Positions 1-10,265 of a stretch of DNA of 64,000 bases are shown here, piece after piece. Under the pieces are notes generated by a model. It made no database searches. It was not told the origin of the DNA and saw nothing but the letters and a program-made list of their open reading frames with translations. The DNA is taken from assembly GCF_904849725.1 (NCBI RefSeq), contig NC_058520.1:319249186-319313185 (forward strand). Reading direction: 5' to 3'. The translations under genes and the position numbers were made by a program. Position 1 is the stretch's first letter. Every line of letters begins with the position of its first letter. This DNA is from Hordeum vulgare subsp. vulgare. Its lineage: Eukaryota > Streptophyta > Magnoliopsida > Poales > Poaceae.

Positions 1-1324
1 CACCTACCAACCCTTCCCCCCGAAGTATGCGTTTAGCACTTTGTTTCGATTACTAATAAAAACTTTCGCAACAAGTATGTGAGTTCTTCATGACTAATGT
101 GAGCCCATGGTATAGATGCACTTTCACCTTCCACCATTGCTAGCCTCTCTAGTGCCGCGCTATTCTCGCCGGTGCACAAACCCACCAAATTCCTTCCTCA
201 AAACAGCCACCATATCTACCTAGTATGGCATTTTCATTGCCATTCCGAGATATATTGCCATGCAACTCCCACCGTTCCGTCTCATGACTTGTGCCGTCAC
301 TCTCATATTTCCATTGCATGATCGTAAGGTAGCGAGCGAGATTTTTCAATGTCATACGCCATGTTAGATCGTTGCACATCCCGGTACACTGCCGGAGGCA
401 TTTCCTATGGAGTCATCATCATTCTGATCTTTGAGCTGTGAGTAAATAAAAGTGTGATGATCATCATTATTAGAGCATTGTCCCATGTGAGAAAATAAAA
501 AAAAGAGTCCAAAGAGACCAAAAATAAAAAAAGAAAAGAAAAAAAAGAAAAAAAAAGAGGCCTAAGAGCGCAAATGAAAAAAAGAGAGAAAAAGAGAGAA
601 GGGACAATGCTACTATCTTTTTCCACACTTGTGCTTCATGATAGCACCATGTTCTTCATGATTGAAAGCTTCTTGCTTTGTCACTACCATATGCTAGTGG
701 TAATCTTCATTATATAACTTGGCTTGTATATTCCAATGACGGACTTCCTCAAAATTGCCCTAGGTCTTCATGAGAAAGCAAGTTGGATGCACACCCACTT
801 GTTCTCCTTTTGAGCTTTCACATACTTATAGCTCTAGTGCATCTCTTGTATGACAATCCCTACTCATTCACATTGATATCTATTATTGGGCATCTCCATA
901 GCCTATTGATACGCCGAGTCAATGTGACTATCTCCTCCCTTTTTGTCTCACAACCACCACCACACTCTATTCCACCTATAGTGCTATATCCATGGCTCGC
1001 GCTCATGTATTGTGTGATAGTTATAAAAAGTTTGATAAAGTAAGAGTGCGAAAACAATTACTTGGCTAATACCGGGGTTGTGCATGATTTACATTAGTTG
1101 TGTGAGGATGATGGAGCATAGCCATACTATATGATTTTGTAGTGATAACTTTCTTTGGCCTTGTTATTTTGAAAGTTCATGATTACTTTTCTAGTTTGCT
1201 TGAAGTATTACTATTTTCATGTCACGTGAAAGAAGTTGCAAAGGAAAACTATGCTAGGTAACATTCCACATCAATAATTCGTTCTTTATCACTTCCCTAC
1301 TCGAGGGCGAGCAAGAGTTAAGCT
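1..1324 (+). other. Noncoding 3' internal region of element A
   Basis: The stretch matches, in reverse complement, the internal region of element B just upstream of its 3' LTR (about 4722-6090). Short open frames on both strands (for example near 783-1043) have no recognisable domains and are not conserved between the two copies, so I call no gene. The last bases before the LTR end in GAGTTAAGCT. This corresponds to the fuller polypurine-like tract of B but lacks its GGGAATGCT part, so the A copy looks damaged at its plus-strand priming site. Confidence 0.75.
489..602. repeat. A-rich purine low-complexity tract
   Basis: About 110 bases consist almost only of A and G on the plus strand, with runs of seven to nine A. 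The equivalent part of element B (about 5505-5620) is a T-rich tract interrupted by different sequence. The tract is therefore variable between copies. It produces a spurious hydrophobic frame on the minus strand. Confidence 0.7.
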
Positions 1325-2863
1325 TGATACGTCTCCAATGTATCTATAATTTTTTATGGTTTCATGCTATTATCTTGTCAAACTTTGGATGTTTTGCATG
1401 CCTTTTATATATTTTTTGGGACTAACTTATTAACTCAGTGCCAAGTGCCATTTCTTGTTTTTCCATGTTTTTGACCCCTTTCAGAGGAGATTTTGAAACG
1501 GAGTCCAAACGGGAGAAAATGCCCGATTTTTTTTTCTGGAACGGAAGAAGATCGGGAAGCTTGAGAGCCAAGGCAAGGGAGCCATAGGGGCCCCACAAGC
1601 CCCCACCTCGTGACCAGGGGGGTAGGCCGCACCACCCAGGCTTGTGGCCCCCCTAAGCATCCCCGGACCTAGGGGTTGCGCCTATAAATTCTCTAAAAAT
1701 CCCAAAAAAATCAGGAGATCATCAGAAGTACTTTTCCGCCGCCGCAAGCTTGTGTCTCCACAAGATTCCATCTGGGGAATGTTCTGGTGCCCTGTCATAG
1801 GGGGGATTCAGATACGGAGGGCTTCTTCATCAACACCATGACCTCTCCGATGATGCATGAGTAGTTCACCATAGACATACGGGTCCATAGCTAGTAGCTA
1901 GATGGCTTCTTCTCTCTCTTGGATCTTCAATACAAAGTTCTCCATGATCTTCATGGAGAACTATCCGATGTAATCTTGTTTTGCGGTGTGATTGTCGAGA
2001 TTCAATGAATTGTGGATTTATGATCAGATTATCCATGAATCCTATTTGAGTTTCTTCTGATCTCTCTTATGCATAATTTCATATCCTTGTAAATCTCTTC
2101 GAGTTGTGGGTTTTGTCTGGCCAACTAGATCTATGATTCTTGCAATGGGAGAAGTGCTTGGTTTTTGGTTCATACCGTGCGGTGACCTCACCCAGTGACA
2201 GAAGGGGTAGCGAGGCACACATCGTGTTGTTGCCATCAAGGGTAAAAAGATGGATTTTTCATCATTGGTTTGAGATTATCCCTCTACATCATGTCATCTC
2301 TGTTCGTCATGAACTCAATACACTAGATGCATGCTGGATAGTGGTCGATGTGTGGAGTAATAGTAGTAGATGTAGAAAGTATCGGTCTACTTGTCTCGGA
2401 CGTGATGCCTATATGTATGATCATTGCCTTAGATAACGTCATGACTTTGCGCGGTTTTGTCAATTGCTCGACAGTAATTTGTTCACCCATCGTGATATTT
2501 GCTATTATGAGAGAAGCCTCTAGTGAACACTATGGCCCCCAGGGTCTACTCCACACCATATTTTCAGCCTTAGACTTTTTACTTTGTTGCACTTTCCGCC
2601 TTCAGACCTCACTTTGCAAACAATCTTGAAAGGATTGACAATCCCTTTGAAGCGTTGGGTGCAAGCTTGTTTGTGTTTGAGCAGGTACTCTGGACTTGAC
2701 GAGGCCCTCCTTCTGGATCGATACATTGGTTCTCAAACTGAGGGAAATACGTACTGCTCCTATGTTGCATCACCCTTTCCTCTTGAAGGGAAAAACCGAC
2801 GCAAACCAGACAAGTAACAAGAAGAATTCCTAGCGCCAAGGAAGGACTTTTGTTACCGCAGCA
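1325..2863 (+). repeat. 3' LTR of element A
   Basis: The LTR starts TGATACGTCTCC and ends with CA at 2863 (GTTACCGCAGCA). It is 1539 bp and aligns over its full length with the two LTRs of element B in reverse complement. Near its end the motif seen in B as a PBS-like GGCGCCGTTGCC has lost several bases (GGAATTCCTAGCGCC style remnant at about 2826-2837). A TATAAA lies at 1683. H1 pol sequence begins immediately after the LTR. Confidence 0.9.
1683..1688 (+). promoter_or_regulatory. Candidate TATA box of the A/B family LTR
   Basis: TATAAA lies about 360 bp into the LTR. The same position in the 3' LTR of element B also reads TATAAA on the minus strand (4370-4375), while the 5' LTR of B reads TAATAAA there. 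Conservation of position between copies supports a promoter element. Transcription itself cannot be judged from sequence. Confidence 0.45.
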
Positions 2864-3128
2864 AGTACCACGGGTTAATAGCCTGTCAGAAGAAGAACTC
2901 GATCGAGTGCCAATAGTCTGTGAATATCCGGACGTCTTTCCTGATGAGCTATCAGGGATGCCTCCTGACTGAGACATCGAGTTCATCATTGACCTCATGC
3001 CCGGATCAAGGCCTATCTATAAGAAGCCTTACAGAATGGGATCCGATGAGCTAGCGGAATTGAAGAAGCAACTAGATGAGCAACCCAGGAAAGGGTTTAT
3101 TCGTCCCCGTGCGTCACCTTTGGGATCA
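2864..3128 (+). pseudogene. H1 pol fragment: protease-RT linker and start of reverse transcriptase
   Basis: Translation gives VNSLSEEELDRVPIVCEYPD followed by VFPDELSGMPPD, a TGA stop (2970-2972), then [17 protein letters not shown] and [13 protein letters not shown]. This is the conserved stretch leading into the first RT motifs of Tekay/Del-type Gypsy polyproteins. The stop stands where the family has Arg, as expected for CGA changed to TGA. The reading breaks at 3128, where element B is inserted, and continues after 9974 with [10 protein letters not shown]. Upstream coding sequence is separated by element A. Confidence 0.85.
3124..3128. repeat. Left target-site duplication of element B (GATCA)
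   Basis: GATCA directly abuts the terminal TG of element B on the left and is repeated exactly at 9970-9974 after its other terminus. This defines the insertion as 3129-9969. Confidence 0.95.
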
Positions 3129-4721
3129 TGCTACTGCGACAACAGACCTTCCCTGGCAACGGCGCCAGGAATCATGCTGCTACGGCTACACCTATAGGGA
3201 CTTCCTTGGCAAATATGCAAAGGATTTCCCCGCGGCCTTGGAGCCTTGCGTTGGTGTTCCCTTGAAGAGGAAAGGGTGATGTAGCACAGCGGTGGTAAGT
3301 ATTTCCCTCAGTTTTAGAACCAAGGTATCAATCCAGTAGGAGGAGCATTCAAGTCACAAATACCTACACAAGCTCCTAATGCTATGAAGGGGCTGTCAAT
3401 CCCTTATAGATTGTTTGCAAAGTGAGAACTGAAAGCAAAAAGTAAACAAAGCAAAGTAAAAGTGAAAGTGGAGACGATAGGTGTGAATAGACCCGGGGTC
3501 CGTAGTGTTCACTAGTGGCTTCTCACATGAAAGCAAGTAGATGGTGGGTGAAAGAATTACTGTCGAGCAATTGATAGAACCGCGCAAAGTCGTGACGTTA
3601 TCTAAGGCAATGATTATATCTATAGGCATCACGTCCAAAACAAGTCGACCGATACTTTCTACATCTACTACTATTACTCCACACGTCGACCGCTATCCAG
3701 CATGCATCTAGTGTATTAAGTCCAAAAGAACAGAGTAACGCCTTAAGCAAGATGACATGATGTAGATGGACAATCTCATATCTATGATAAAAGCCCATCT
3801 TTTTACCCTTGATGGGAACAACACGATGCGTGCCTTGCTGCCCCTTCTGTCACTACGAAAGGTCACCACACGGTATGAACCCAAAACCAAGCACTTCTCC
3901 CATTGCAAGAATCGTAGATCTAGTTGGCCAAACAAAACCCAAGAATCGGAGAGACTTACAAGGATATCAAATCATGCATATAAGAAATCAGCAAAGACTC
4001 AAATATAATACATAGATAATCTGATCACAAATCCACAATTCATCGGATCTCGACAAAAACACCGCCAAAGAGGATTACATCGGATAGATCTCCATGAAGA
4101 TCATGGAGAACTTTGTATTGAAGATCCAAGAGAGAGAAGAAACCATCTAGCTACTAACTACGGACCCGTAGGTCTGAAGTGGACTACTCGCGAGTCATTG
4201 GAGAGGCGATGATGTTGATGTAGAAGCCCTCCAACTCCAAAGCCCCCTCCGGCAGGGCACCGGGAAGGGTCTCTAGATGAGATCTCGCGGAAACGGAAGC
4301 TTGCGGAGGCGGAAAAGTGTTTTCGTGGATGCCCTGATTTTTTCTGTGATTTTAGGGAATTTATAGGCCAAAGAGCTATGGCAGGGGAGCGCCAGGGAGG
4401 CCACAAGCCTGGTTGCCGCGGGCCCCCCTGGCCGCGGCAACAAGGCTTGTGGGCTCCCTGTGGGCCCCCTGCCTTGGCCCTCAAGCCTCCCGATCTTCTT
4501 CTGTCCTAGAAAAATTTATTTCGGGGATTTTATTCCGTTTGGACTCCCTTCCAAAATCAGATCTCAAAAGAGTCAAAAACACAGAAAAACAGGAACTGGC
4601 ACTTCGCATTGAATTAATAAGTTAGTCCCAAAAAAGATATAAAAGGTATATAAAACATCCAAAGTTGACAAGATAACAACGTGAAACCATAACAAATTAT
4701 AGATACGTTTGAGACGTATCA
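3129..4721 (-). repeat. 3' LTR of element B
   Basis: On the minus strand it starts TGATACGTCTCAAACG (from 4721) and ends GTAGCA at 3129. It is 1593 bp. It has about 27 bp more than the 5' LTR around 4064-4110, where the 5' copy has a short deletion. It is the reverse complement of the element A LTR at 1325-2863. Confidence 0.93.
4370..4375 (-). promoter_or_regulatory. Candidate TATA box in element B 3' LTR
   Basis: TATAAA on the minus strand, within GGCCTATAAATTCCC. It is at the same relative position as the TATAAA in the element A LTR (1683). Confidence 0.4.
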
Positions 4722-4738
4722 AGCATTCCCAAGCTTAA
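4722..4738 (-). other. Polypurine tract of element B
   Basis: On the minus strand the internal region ends TTAAGCTTGGGAATGCT immediately before the LTR start TGATACG. A purine-rich tract at this place primes plus-strand synthesis in LTR retrotransposons. The tract is purine-rich but not pure. Confidence 0.65.
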
Positions 4739-6426
4739 CTCATTCTCGTCTTCGAGTAGGGAAGTGACAAAGAATGAATTTTTGATGCTTTCATTCTACC
4801 TAGCATAGATGTCCTTTGTAACTCCTCTTATGTGACGTGAATGTTCAGATCCATTAGATTCAAAACAATAGTTTGCTATTGACGTGGAGACAATGATAAT
4901 TCAAGCAAACTAGCAAGGTAATCATGAACTTTCAAAATAACTAGGCCAAAAGAAAGTTACCCCTACAAAATCATATAGTCTGGATATGCTCTATCATCCT
5001 TGCACAACGAATTTAAATCATGCACAACCTCGGTATTGGCCAAGTAATTGTTTTCACACCTTTACTTTCTCAAACTTTTTAAACTCTCACGCAATACATG
5101 AGTGTGAGCCATGGTTTTACCACTATAAGTGGTGTGGAGTGTGGTGGAGGTTGCAAGGCAAACAAGGAGAAGATGGTCACATTGACTAGGCATATCAATG
5201 AGCTATGGAGATGCTCATCAATAGATATCAACGTGAATGAGTAGGGACTGCCATACAAATGATGCACTAGAGCTAAGAGTACTTGAAAGCTCTTAAAGAA
5301 AAATAGTGGGTGTGCATCCAACTTGCTTGCTCACGAAGACCTAAGGCAATTTTGAGGAAGCCTATCATTGGAATATACAAGCCAAGTTATATAATGAAAA
5401 TTTCCCACTAGCTATATGGTGGTGACAAAACGAGAGACTCTCAATCATGAAGATCATGGTGCTTAATATGAAGCACAAGTGTGGAAAGATAGTAGCATGG
5501 CCCTTCTCTCTACTTCTCTCATTTTTTGGTGGGCTGTTTGCCGTCTTTTCTTTTTTCTTTTTTTTTATTTTGGTGGGCATCTTTGGCCTCTTTTTGTTTA
5601 TGGGCTTCGCTGGCCTCTTTTATTTCCGGACATGTGACAATGCTCCATCAATGATGATCATCACACTTACAACTCAAACCTTAGAGCAATGATGACTCTA
5701 TATGGAATGCCTTTGGTAGTGTACCCTGACAATGATTTAGCTTGGCATCGACACCAATGGGAAACATCATGCTAGCTATTTTATGATCATGCAATGCTAA
5801 TGTAGAAGTGGTGGAACATGTCATGGTGGTAGTCGTATGGCAATATATCTCGGAATAGCTTTGAAAAAGCCATAGTAGATAGGTATGGTGGCTGTTTTGA
5901 GGGAGGCTATATGGGTGGTTTTGTGCACCGGCGAAAGTTGCACGGCACTAAAGAAGATAGTGATGGTGGAAGGTGAAAGTGCATCTAAACCATGGACTCA
6001 ACATTAGTCATGAAGAACTCATATACTTGTTGCAAAATGTTAGTAGTAATCGAAACAAAGCATTCCATGCATACTCCTAGGGTAAGGGTTGGTAGGTATA
6101 AACCATCGCGCGATCCTGACCGCCACACAAAGGATGACAGTCAATATACTAATCATGCTCACACTTCATCACATAGCGGTTCACTATACGTGCATGCTAC
6201 GGGAATCACTAACTTCAACGCAAGTATTTCTAGATCCCCAACACCTTACTAGTATAACTTCAATATTACCACAACGACAACTCCAAACTAATTGAGATGA
6301 ATCAAACTTCTCCAACTATTCAATGCACATGAAGGTGGAAGTTTTCATATCCCTTTGGATAACTACCCCTTTTGAGACTACTTTCATAGCATAGATCAAC
6401 TACCAAGCCACGCCCTTCTGTGCTCT

Positions 6427-6526
6427 AAAAGATATAAGTGAAGCACACAGAGCAAAATCAACTAGCTCAAAAGATATAAGTGAAACACATGTGAGCTGAA
6501 TTGTCTAACCAAAGGATATAAGTGAA
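6427..6526. repeat. Three spaced copies of a 16-bp motif
   Basis: The motif AAAAGATATAAGTGAA occurs at 6427-6442 and 6469-6484, and a near copy ends at 6526. The copies are 42 bp apart. They lie in the noncoding part of element B. Function is unknown; the spacing suggests a decayed tandem repeat. Confidence 0.7.
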
Positions 6527-6719
6527 GCTCGACAAAATCACGGTGATTGCATGTCTCTCTCTCTAGGTGTGCATACAAAGATGATTGTGACACAACAAAA
6601 ATAAAAGACTCCTACGATATAAGATGCTCCAAGAAAAACAGATAACACGTGGTGAATAAAAATATTGCCCCAAGTAACGTTACCGATGGATTGAAGACGA
6701 AAGAGGGGATGCCTTCCCG

Positions 6720-6790
6720 GGGCATCCCCAAGCTTAGGCTCTTAGGGCATCCTTGAATCAACTTGTGGTGCATTGGGCATCCCCAAGCTT
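6720..6790 (-). repeat. Duplicated purine-tract-like motif inside element B
   Basis: GGGCATCCCCAAGCTT occurs at 6720-6735 and 6775-6790. On the element's own strand it reads AAGCTTGGGGATGCCC, close to the true purine tract at 4722-4738 (AAGCTTGGGAATGCT). These may be internal plus-strand priming sites or relics of earlier ends of the internal region. Confidence 0.55.
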
Positions 6791-7416
6791 GAGCTCTTGC
6801 CACTCTTTATCTTTTTGTCCATAAGAACTTCACCCAAAACTTGAAAACTTCACAACACGAAACTTAAACAAAAACTCGTAATAACATCAGTATAAGAAAG
6901 CAAACCACCACTTCCTTAGGTACTGTAGCAAACTTAAATTCTACTTATGTTGATTTTGGGTTACTGTATTTTCAATCTTCCATGGCTAATACCCCCCGAT
7001 ACTATCCATAGTTTCATCAAAATAAGCAACCAACTCAACAAAAACAGAATCTGTTAACTGCAAACTAGTCCACAGCAATCTGTATACTTCGTATACTTCT
7101 GACACTTCAAAAATTCTGAAAACTTACGGAAGTCTGAATAATTTGTGTAGGAATAAGCAGCAATAAGAATCAACTCAAAATCTCTTACAGAAAAAAAAAA
7201 CTAATATTCTTTTCGTGAGCAGAAAGTTTCTGTCTTTTCCAGCATGACCAAACGGTCATCCCCAAGACTAATCATAACGGTTTTATTTGGCACAAAAGCC
7301 AAAGAAACACAAAAACACAATCATAACAGAATTATGGAAGTGTGGAAAACACAAAACATAAAGAAAAGGATAGTTTCGTTGGGTTGCCTCCCAACAAGCG
7401 CTATTGTTTAACGCCC

Positions 7417-8123
7417 TTAGCTAGGCATAAGGTGATGGAATCTCGTATAGTCATCTTTGGTGCTCAAACCGTAAGTAGTGTGATCATTTATCATCTTAAG
7501 ATTTTCATATTTATTGGATGACTCACCACTAGCTTTAGGAACAAAAACAGATTTGACGGTCTTTTTGAGAGTGATATTTGGAGTATTTTGCACAGCGGCA
7601 AAAGCGGAACCCAAGTTGGTTATGACATCTTCTAGTTTGCCGATTCTAGAGGAATCATTAACTATAGGTTCCTTCTCCCTTAATTTTTTCAAAACTATTC
7701 CCACTTTGGATCCATACTGAGTAATTTGATTGTGGATCTTTCTATCCAAATCCTCAATAAGTTCAATTGTGGCAATTTTGTTTTCAATAGCATCAAGCCT
7801 TTGCATCACGTGTTTCAAGGTCAAGGTAGTTCCATTAACCATGAGCGGGGGTGAGCCTACCAAGTTCATGATAGCTCCATAGGAGTCCACAGTATGGCTC
7901 CCCAAAAAATTCCCTCCTACGATGTTATCAAGGATATACCTATTCCAAGGAGAGATTCCAACATAAAACTGCGAATAAGAGTGGTAGTGGATTGCTTACG
8001 AGTAGATCTACTTTGAGCATTGCAAATCCTATACCAAGCGTCCTTTAAATTTTCTTCCTCAATCTGCCTGAAATTGAGAACTCCGTTCTCAGGGGTATCG
8101 TTTGGAGTGGTAGGTCTAGCCAT
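7417..8123 (-). pseudogene. Short gag-like gene of element B, frameshifted
   Basis: The likely start is ATG at 8123 (MARPTTPNDTPENGVLNFRQ). The frame runs to about 7985 and is then shifted: a one-base loss near the SF codons moves the remainder into the frame read at 7905-7417 (GSHTVDSYGAIMNLVGSPPL onward). The second part contains a coiled-coil-like stretch (LKHVMQRLDAIENKIATIEL) and ends ...DDYTRFHHLMPS. With the shift corrected the product would be about 235 residues, far shorter than a full Gypsy gag, and no zinc knuckle is visible. It resembles the small gag-like proteins of non-autonomous Triticeae Gypsy families, a recognition I could not check by search. Confidence 0.6.
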
Positions 8124-8203
8124 TGATGGACTATCCCACACACAAACGAGCAGGAAGTAAGCGAGAGAAACGAGCGGAAAAAGACGGCAAAAGACAAAAG
8201 AAA

Positions 8204-8270
8204 ACGACAAAGGAGAAAGGCAAATGAAAACGGCAAAGGAGAAGGGCAAATGAAAACAGCAAATGTGAAG
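8204..8270. repeat. 26-bp minisatellite in the gag leader of element B
   Basis: Two full units (8204-8229, 8230-8255) and a partial third share the pattern ACGRCAAAGGAGAARGGCAAATGAAA. They lie upstream of the gag start, on the opposite (purine-rich) strand. Units differ at two positions. They generate several overlapping hydrophobic frames on the minus strand that are not genes. Confidence 0.8.
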
Positions 8271-8364
8271 TGGGGGAGAGGAAAACGAGATGCAGCTGGC
8301 AAAAAAGGTAAATGCAAGACATGAGTTTGTGACACCTACTTGGATAGATCTTGACTTGATCTCT

Positions 8365-8384
8365 CCTCCCCCGCAACAGCGCGA
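8365..8384 (-). other. PBS-like region of element B
   Basis: About 10 bases after the LTR end, the minus strand reads TCGCGCTGTTGCGGGGGAGG. This resembles the GGCGCCGTTGCCGGGGAGG-type sequence found next to LTRs of several Triticeae Gypsy families. The element has no classical TGGTATCAGAGC site here. The exact primer tRNA is unknown. Confidence 0.4.
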
Positions 8385-8394
8385 GAAACCCTTC

Positions 8395-9969
8395 TGCTAC
8401 TACGACAACAGACCTTCCCTGGCAACGGCGCCAGGAATCCTGCTGCTACGCCAATGCCTATAGGGACTTCCTTGGGAAATATGCAAAGGATTTCCCCGTG
8501 GCCTTGGAGCCTTGCGTTGGTGTTCCCTTGTAGAGGAAAGGGTGATGTGCACAGGGGCGGTAAGTATTTCCCTCAGTTTGAGAACCAAGGTATCAATCCA
8601 GTAGGAGGAGCGTTCAACTCACAACTACCTGCGCAAACACAAAGAGCTTGCACCCAACGCTATGAAGGGGTTGTCAATCCCTTATAGATTGTTTGCAAAG
8701 TGACAACTGAAAAGCAAAAAGTAAACAAAGCAAAGTAAAAGTGAAAGTGGAGACGATAGTTGTGAATAGACCCGGGGGCCGTAGTGTTCACTAGTGGCTT
8801 CTCTCATGAAAGCAAGTAGACGGTGGGTGAACTAACTACTGTCGAGCAATTGACAGAACCACGCAAAGTCGTGATATTATCGAAGGCAATGATTATATCT
8901 ATAGGCATCACGTCCAAAACAAGTAGACCGATACTTTCTGCATCTACTACTATTACTCCACACGTCGACCGCTATCTAGCATGCATCTGGTGTATTAAGT
9001 CCAAAAGAACAGAGTAACGCCTTAAGCAAGATGACATGATGTAGATGGACAATCTCATATCTATGACAAAATCCCATCTTGTTACCCTTGATGGCAACAA
9101 CACGATGCATGCCTTGCTGCCCCTTCTGTCACTGGGAAAGGTCACCACACAGTATGAACCCAAAACCAAGCACTTCTCCCATTGCAAGAATCATAGATCT
9201 AGTTGGCCAAACAAAACCCAACACTCGGAGAGACTTACAAGGATATCAAATCATGCATATAAGAAATCAGAAAAGACTCAAATATAATTCATGGATAATC
9301 TGATCACAAATCCACAATTCATCAGATCTCGACAAACACACCGCCAAAGATCATGGAGAACTTTGTATAGAAGATCCAAGAGAGAGAAGAAGCAATCTAG
9401 CTACAAACTATGGACCTGTAGGTCTGAAGTGGAGTACTCACGAGTCATTGGAGAGGCGATGATGTTGATGTAGAAGCCCTCCAACTCCAAAGTCCCCTCC
9501 GGCATGGCACCGGGAAGGGTGTCCAGATGAGATCTCGCGGAAACGGAAGCTTGCGGCGGCGGAGAAGTGTTTTCGTGGATGCCCTGATTTTTCTGCGATT
9601 TTAGGGAATTTATTAGCCAAAGAGCTTGGGCAGGGGAGCGCAAGGGAGGCCACAACCTTGGTTGCCGCGGGCCCCCTGGCCGCGGCAACAGGGTTTGTGG
9701 GCTCCCTGTGGGCCCCCTGCCTTGGCCCTCAAGCCTCCCGATCTTCTTCTGTTCTGGAAATATTTATTTCGGAGATTTTATTCCGTTTGGACTCCGTTCC
9801 AAAATCACATATGAAAAGAGTCAAAAACACAAAAAAACAGGAACTCGCACTTGGCTCTGAATTAATAAGTTAGTCCCAAAAAAGATATAAAAGGTATATA
9901 AAACATCCAAAGTTGACAAGATAACAGCGTGAAACCATCAAAAATTATAGATACGTTTGAGACGTATCA
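8395..9969 (-). repeat. 5' LTR of element B
   Basis: The LTR is 1575 bp, starts TGATACGTCTC at 9969 and ends GTAGTAGCA at 8395 on the minus strand. The duplication GATCA follows at 9970. A PBS-like motif lies inside it at 8413-8433. The TATA position reads TAATAAA rather than TATAAA. Confidence 0.93.
8413..8433 (-). other. PBS-like GGCGCCGTTGCC motif inside the LTR
   Basis: The minus strand reads TGGCGCCGTTGCCAGGGAAG about 20-40 bases before the LTR end. The same block sits in the 3' LTR (about 3147-3167). Since both LTRs carry it, it belongs to the LTR of this family, although it looks like a motif normally found just outside the LTR. Confidence 0.6.
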
Positions 9970-9974
9970 GATCA
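9970..9974. repeat. Right target-site duplication of element B (GATCA)
   Basis: Exact copy of 3124-3128. H1 pol resumes immediately afterwards. Confidence 0.95.
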
Positions 9975-10265
9975 CATGTTCTCTTTGTGTACAAGAACGA
10001 TGGGACCATCAAAAACCCGAAGACCTACCCAAGACTGCATTCGTGACCCGGTACGGTCTGTACGAATGCACTGTCATGTCTTTTGGGTTGATTAATGCCC
10101 CAGCTTACTTCATGTACCTCATGAACAAGGTCTTCATGGAATACCTGGACAAGTTTGTCGTCGTGTTCATTGATGACATATTAATCTTTTCCAAGTCCGA
10201 ACAAGAGCATGAGATTCACTTGAGGTTAGTATTGGAGAAGCTTCGAGAGCACCAACTTTAGGCCA
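9975..10265 (+). pseudogene. H1 reverse transcriptase core, internally deleted
   Basis: The fragment opens with [11 protein letters not shown] deletion of roughly 50 codons with a frame change follows, removing the region with the first catalytic Asp of the family. It continues [19 protein letters not shown] ([16 protein letters not shown]), [19 protein letters not shown] and [20 protein letters not shown]. The YVDD-box equivalent is FIDDILIFS and is intact. A TAG stop (10259-10261) stands after LREHQL. RT copies element RNA into DNA in the cytoplasmic particle; this copy cannot. Confidence 0.9.

Larger units (their letters stand above)
1..2863 (+). mobile_element. Element A: 3' part of a non-autonomous Gypsy retrotransposon
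   Basis: This is the 3' end of an LTR retrotransposon whose 5' LTR and gag lie left of the window. It consists of noncoding internal sequence (1-1324) and a 3' LTR (1325-2863). The whole stretch is the reverse complement of 3129 to about 6090, the matching part of element B, which identifies the family and orientation. It is inserted in the pol gene of chromovirus H1, which resumes at 2864 in the same orientation. The right target-site duplication should be AGTAC (2864-2868), but its left copy is outside the window. No reverse transcriptase or integrase is present in this part. Confidence 0.85.
4722..7416 (-). other. Noncoding internal region of element B
   Basis: About 2.7 kb lies between the gag-like gene and the 3' LTR. 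Only short unrelated frames occur on either strand. About half of it (4722-6090) is shared with element A. It contains a three-copy 42-bp-spaced repeat (6427-6526) and two copies of a purine-tract-like motif (6720-6790). I see no pol motifs. Confidence 0.75.
3129..9969 (-). mobile_element. Element B: complete non-autonomous Gypsy element with short gag
   Basis: The element is 6841 bp with LTRs at 3129-4721 and 8395-9969, a 3.67-kb internal region, and perfect 5-bp duplications (GATCA). On its own strand the order is LTR, PBS-like region, a small frameshifted gag-like gene, about 2.7 kb without coding sequence, a purine tract and the second LTR. No protease, RT or integrase was found, so it would need enzymes from elsewhere. 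It interrupts the RT of H1. In one 290-bp stretch compared by eye, its two LTRs differ at about 13 positions, suggesting an insertion that is not very recent. Confidence 0.92.

Noticed and set aside
405..626. Frame with possible membrane segments (FFSLFFICAL, FLFLFLV)
   Set aside because: Reads the opposite strand of an A-rich low-complexity tract.
6427..6526. CRISPR-like spacing of three 16-bp repeats
   Set aside because: Plant transposon interior, only three imperfect copies, spacers similar in sequence; no array or cas genes.
8045..8376. Three overlapping hydrophobic frames upstream of the element B gag
   Set aside because: Produced by the T-rich side of the 26-bp minisatellite in three readings; only the part from 8123 matches a gag-like protein.
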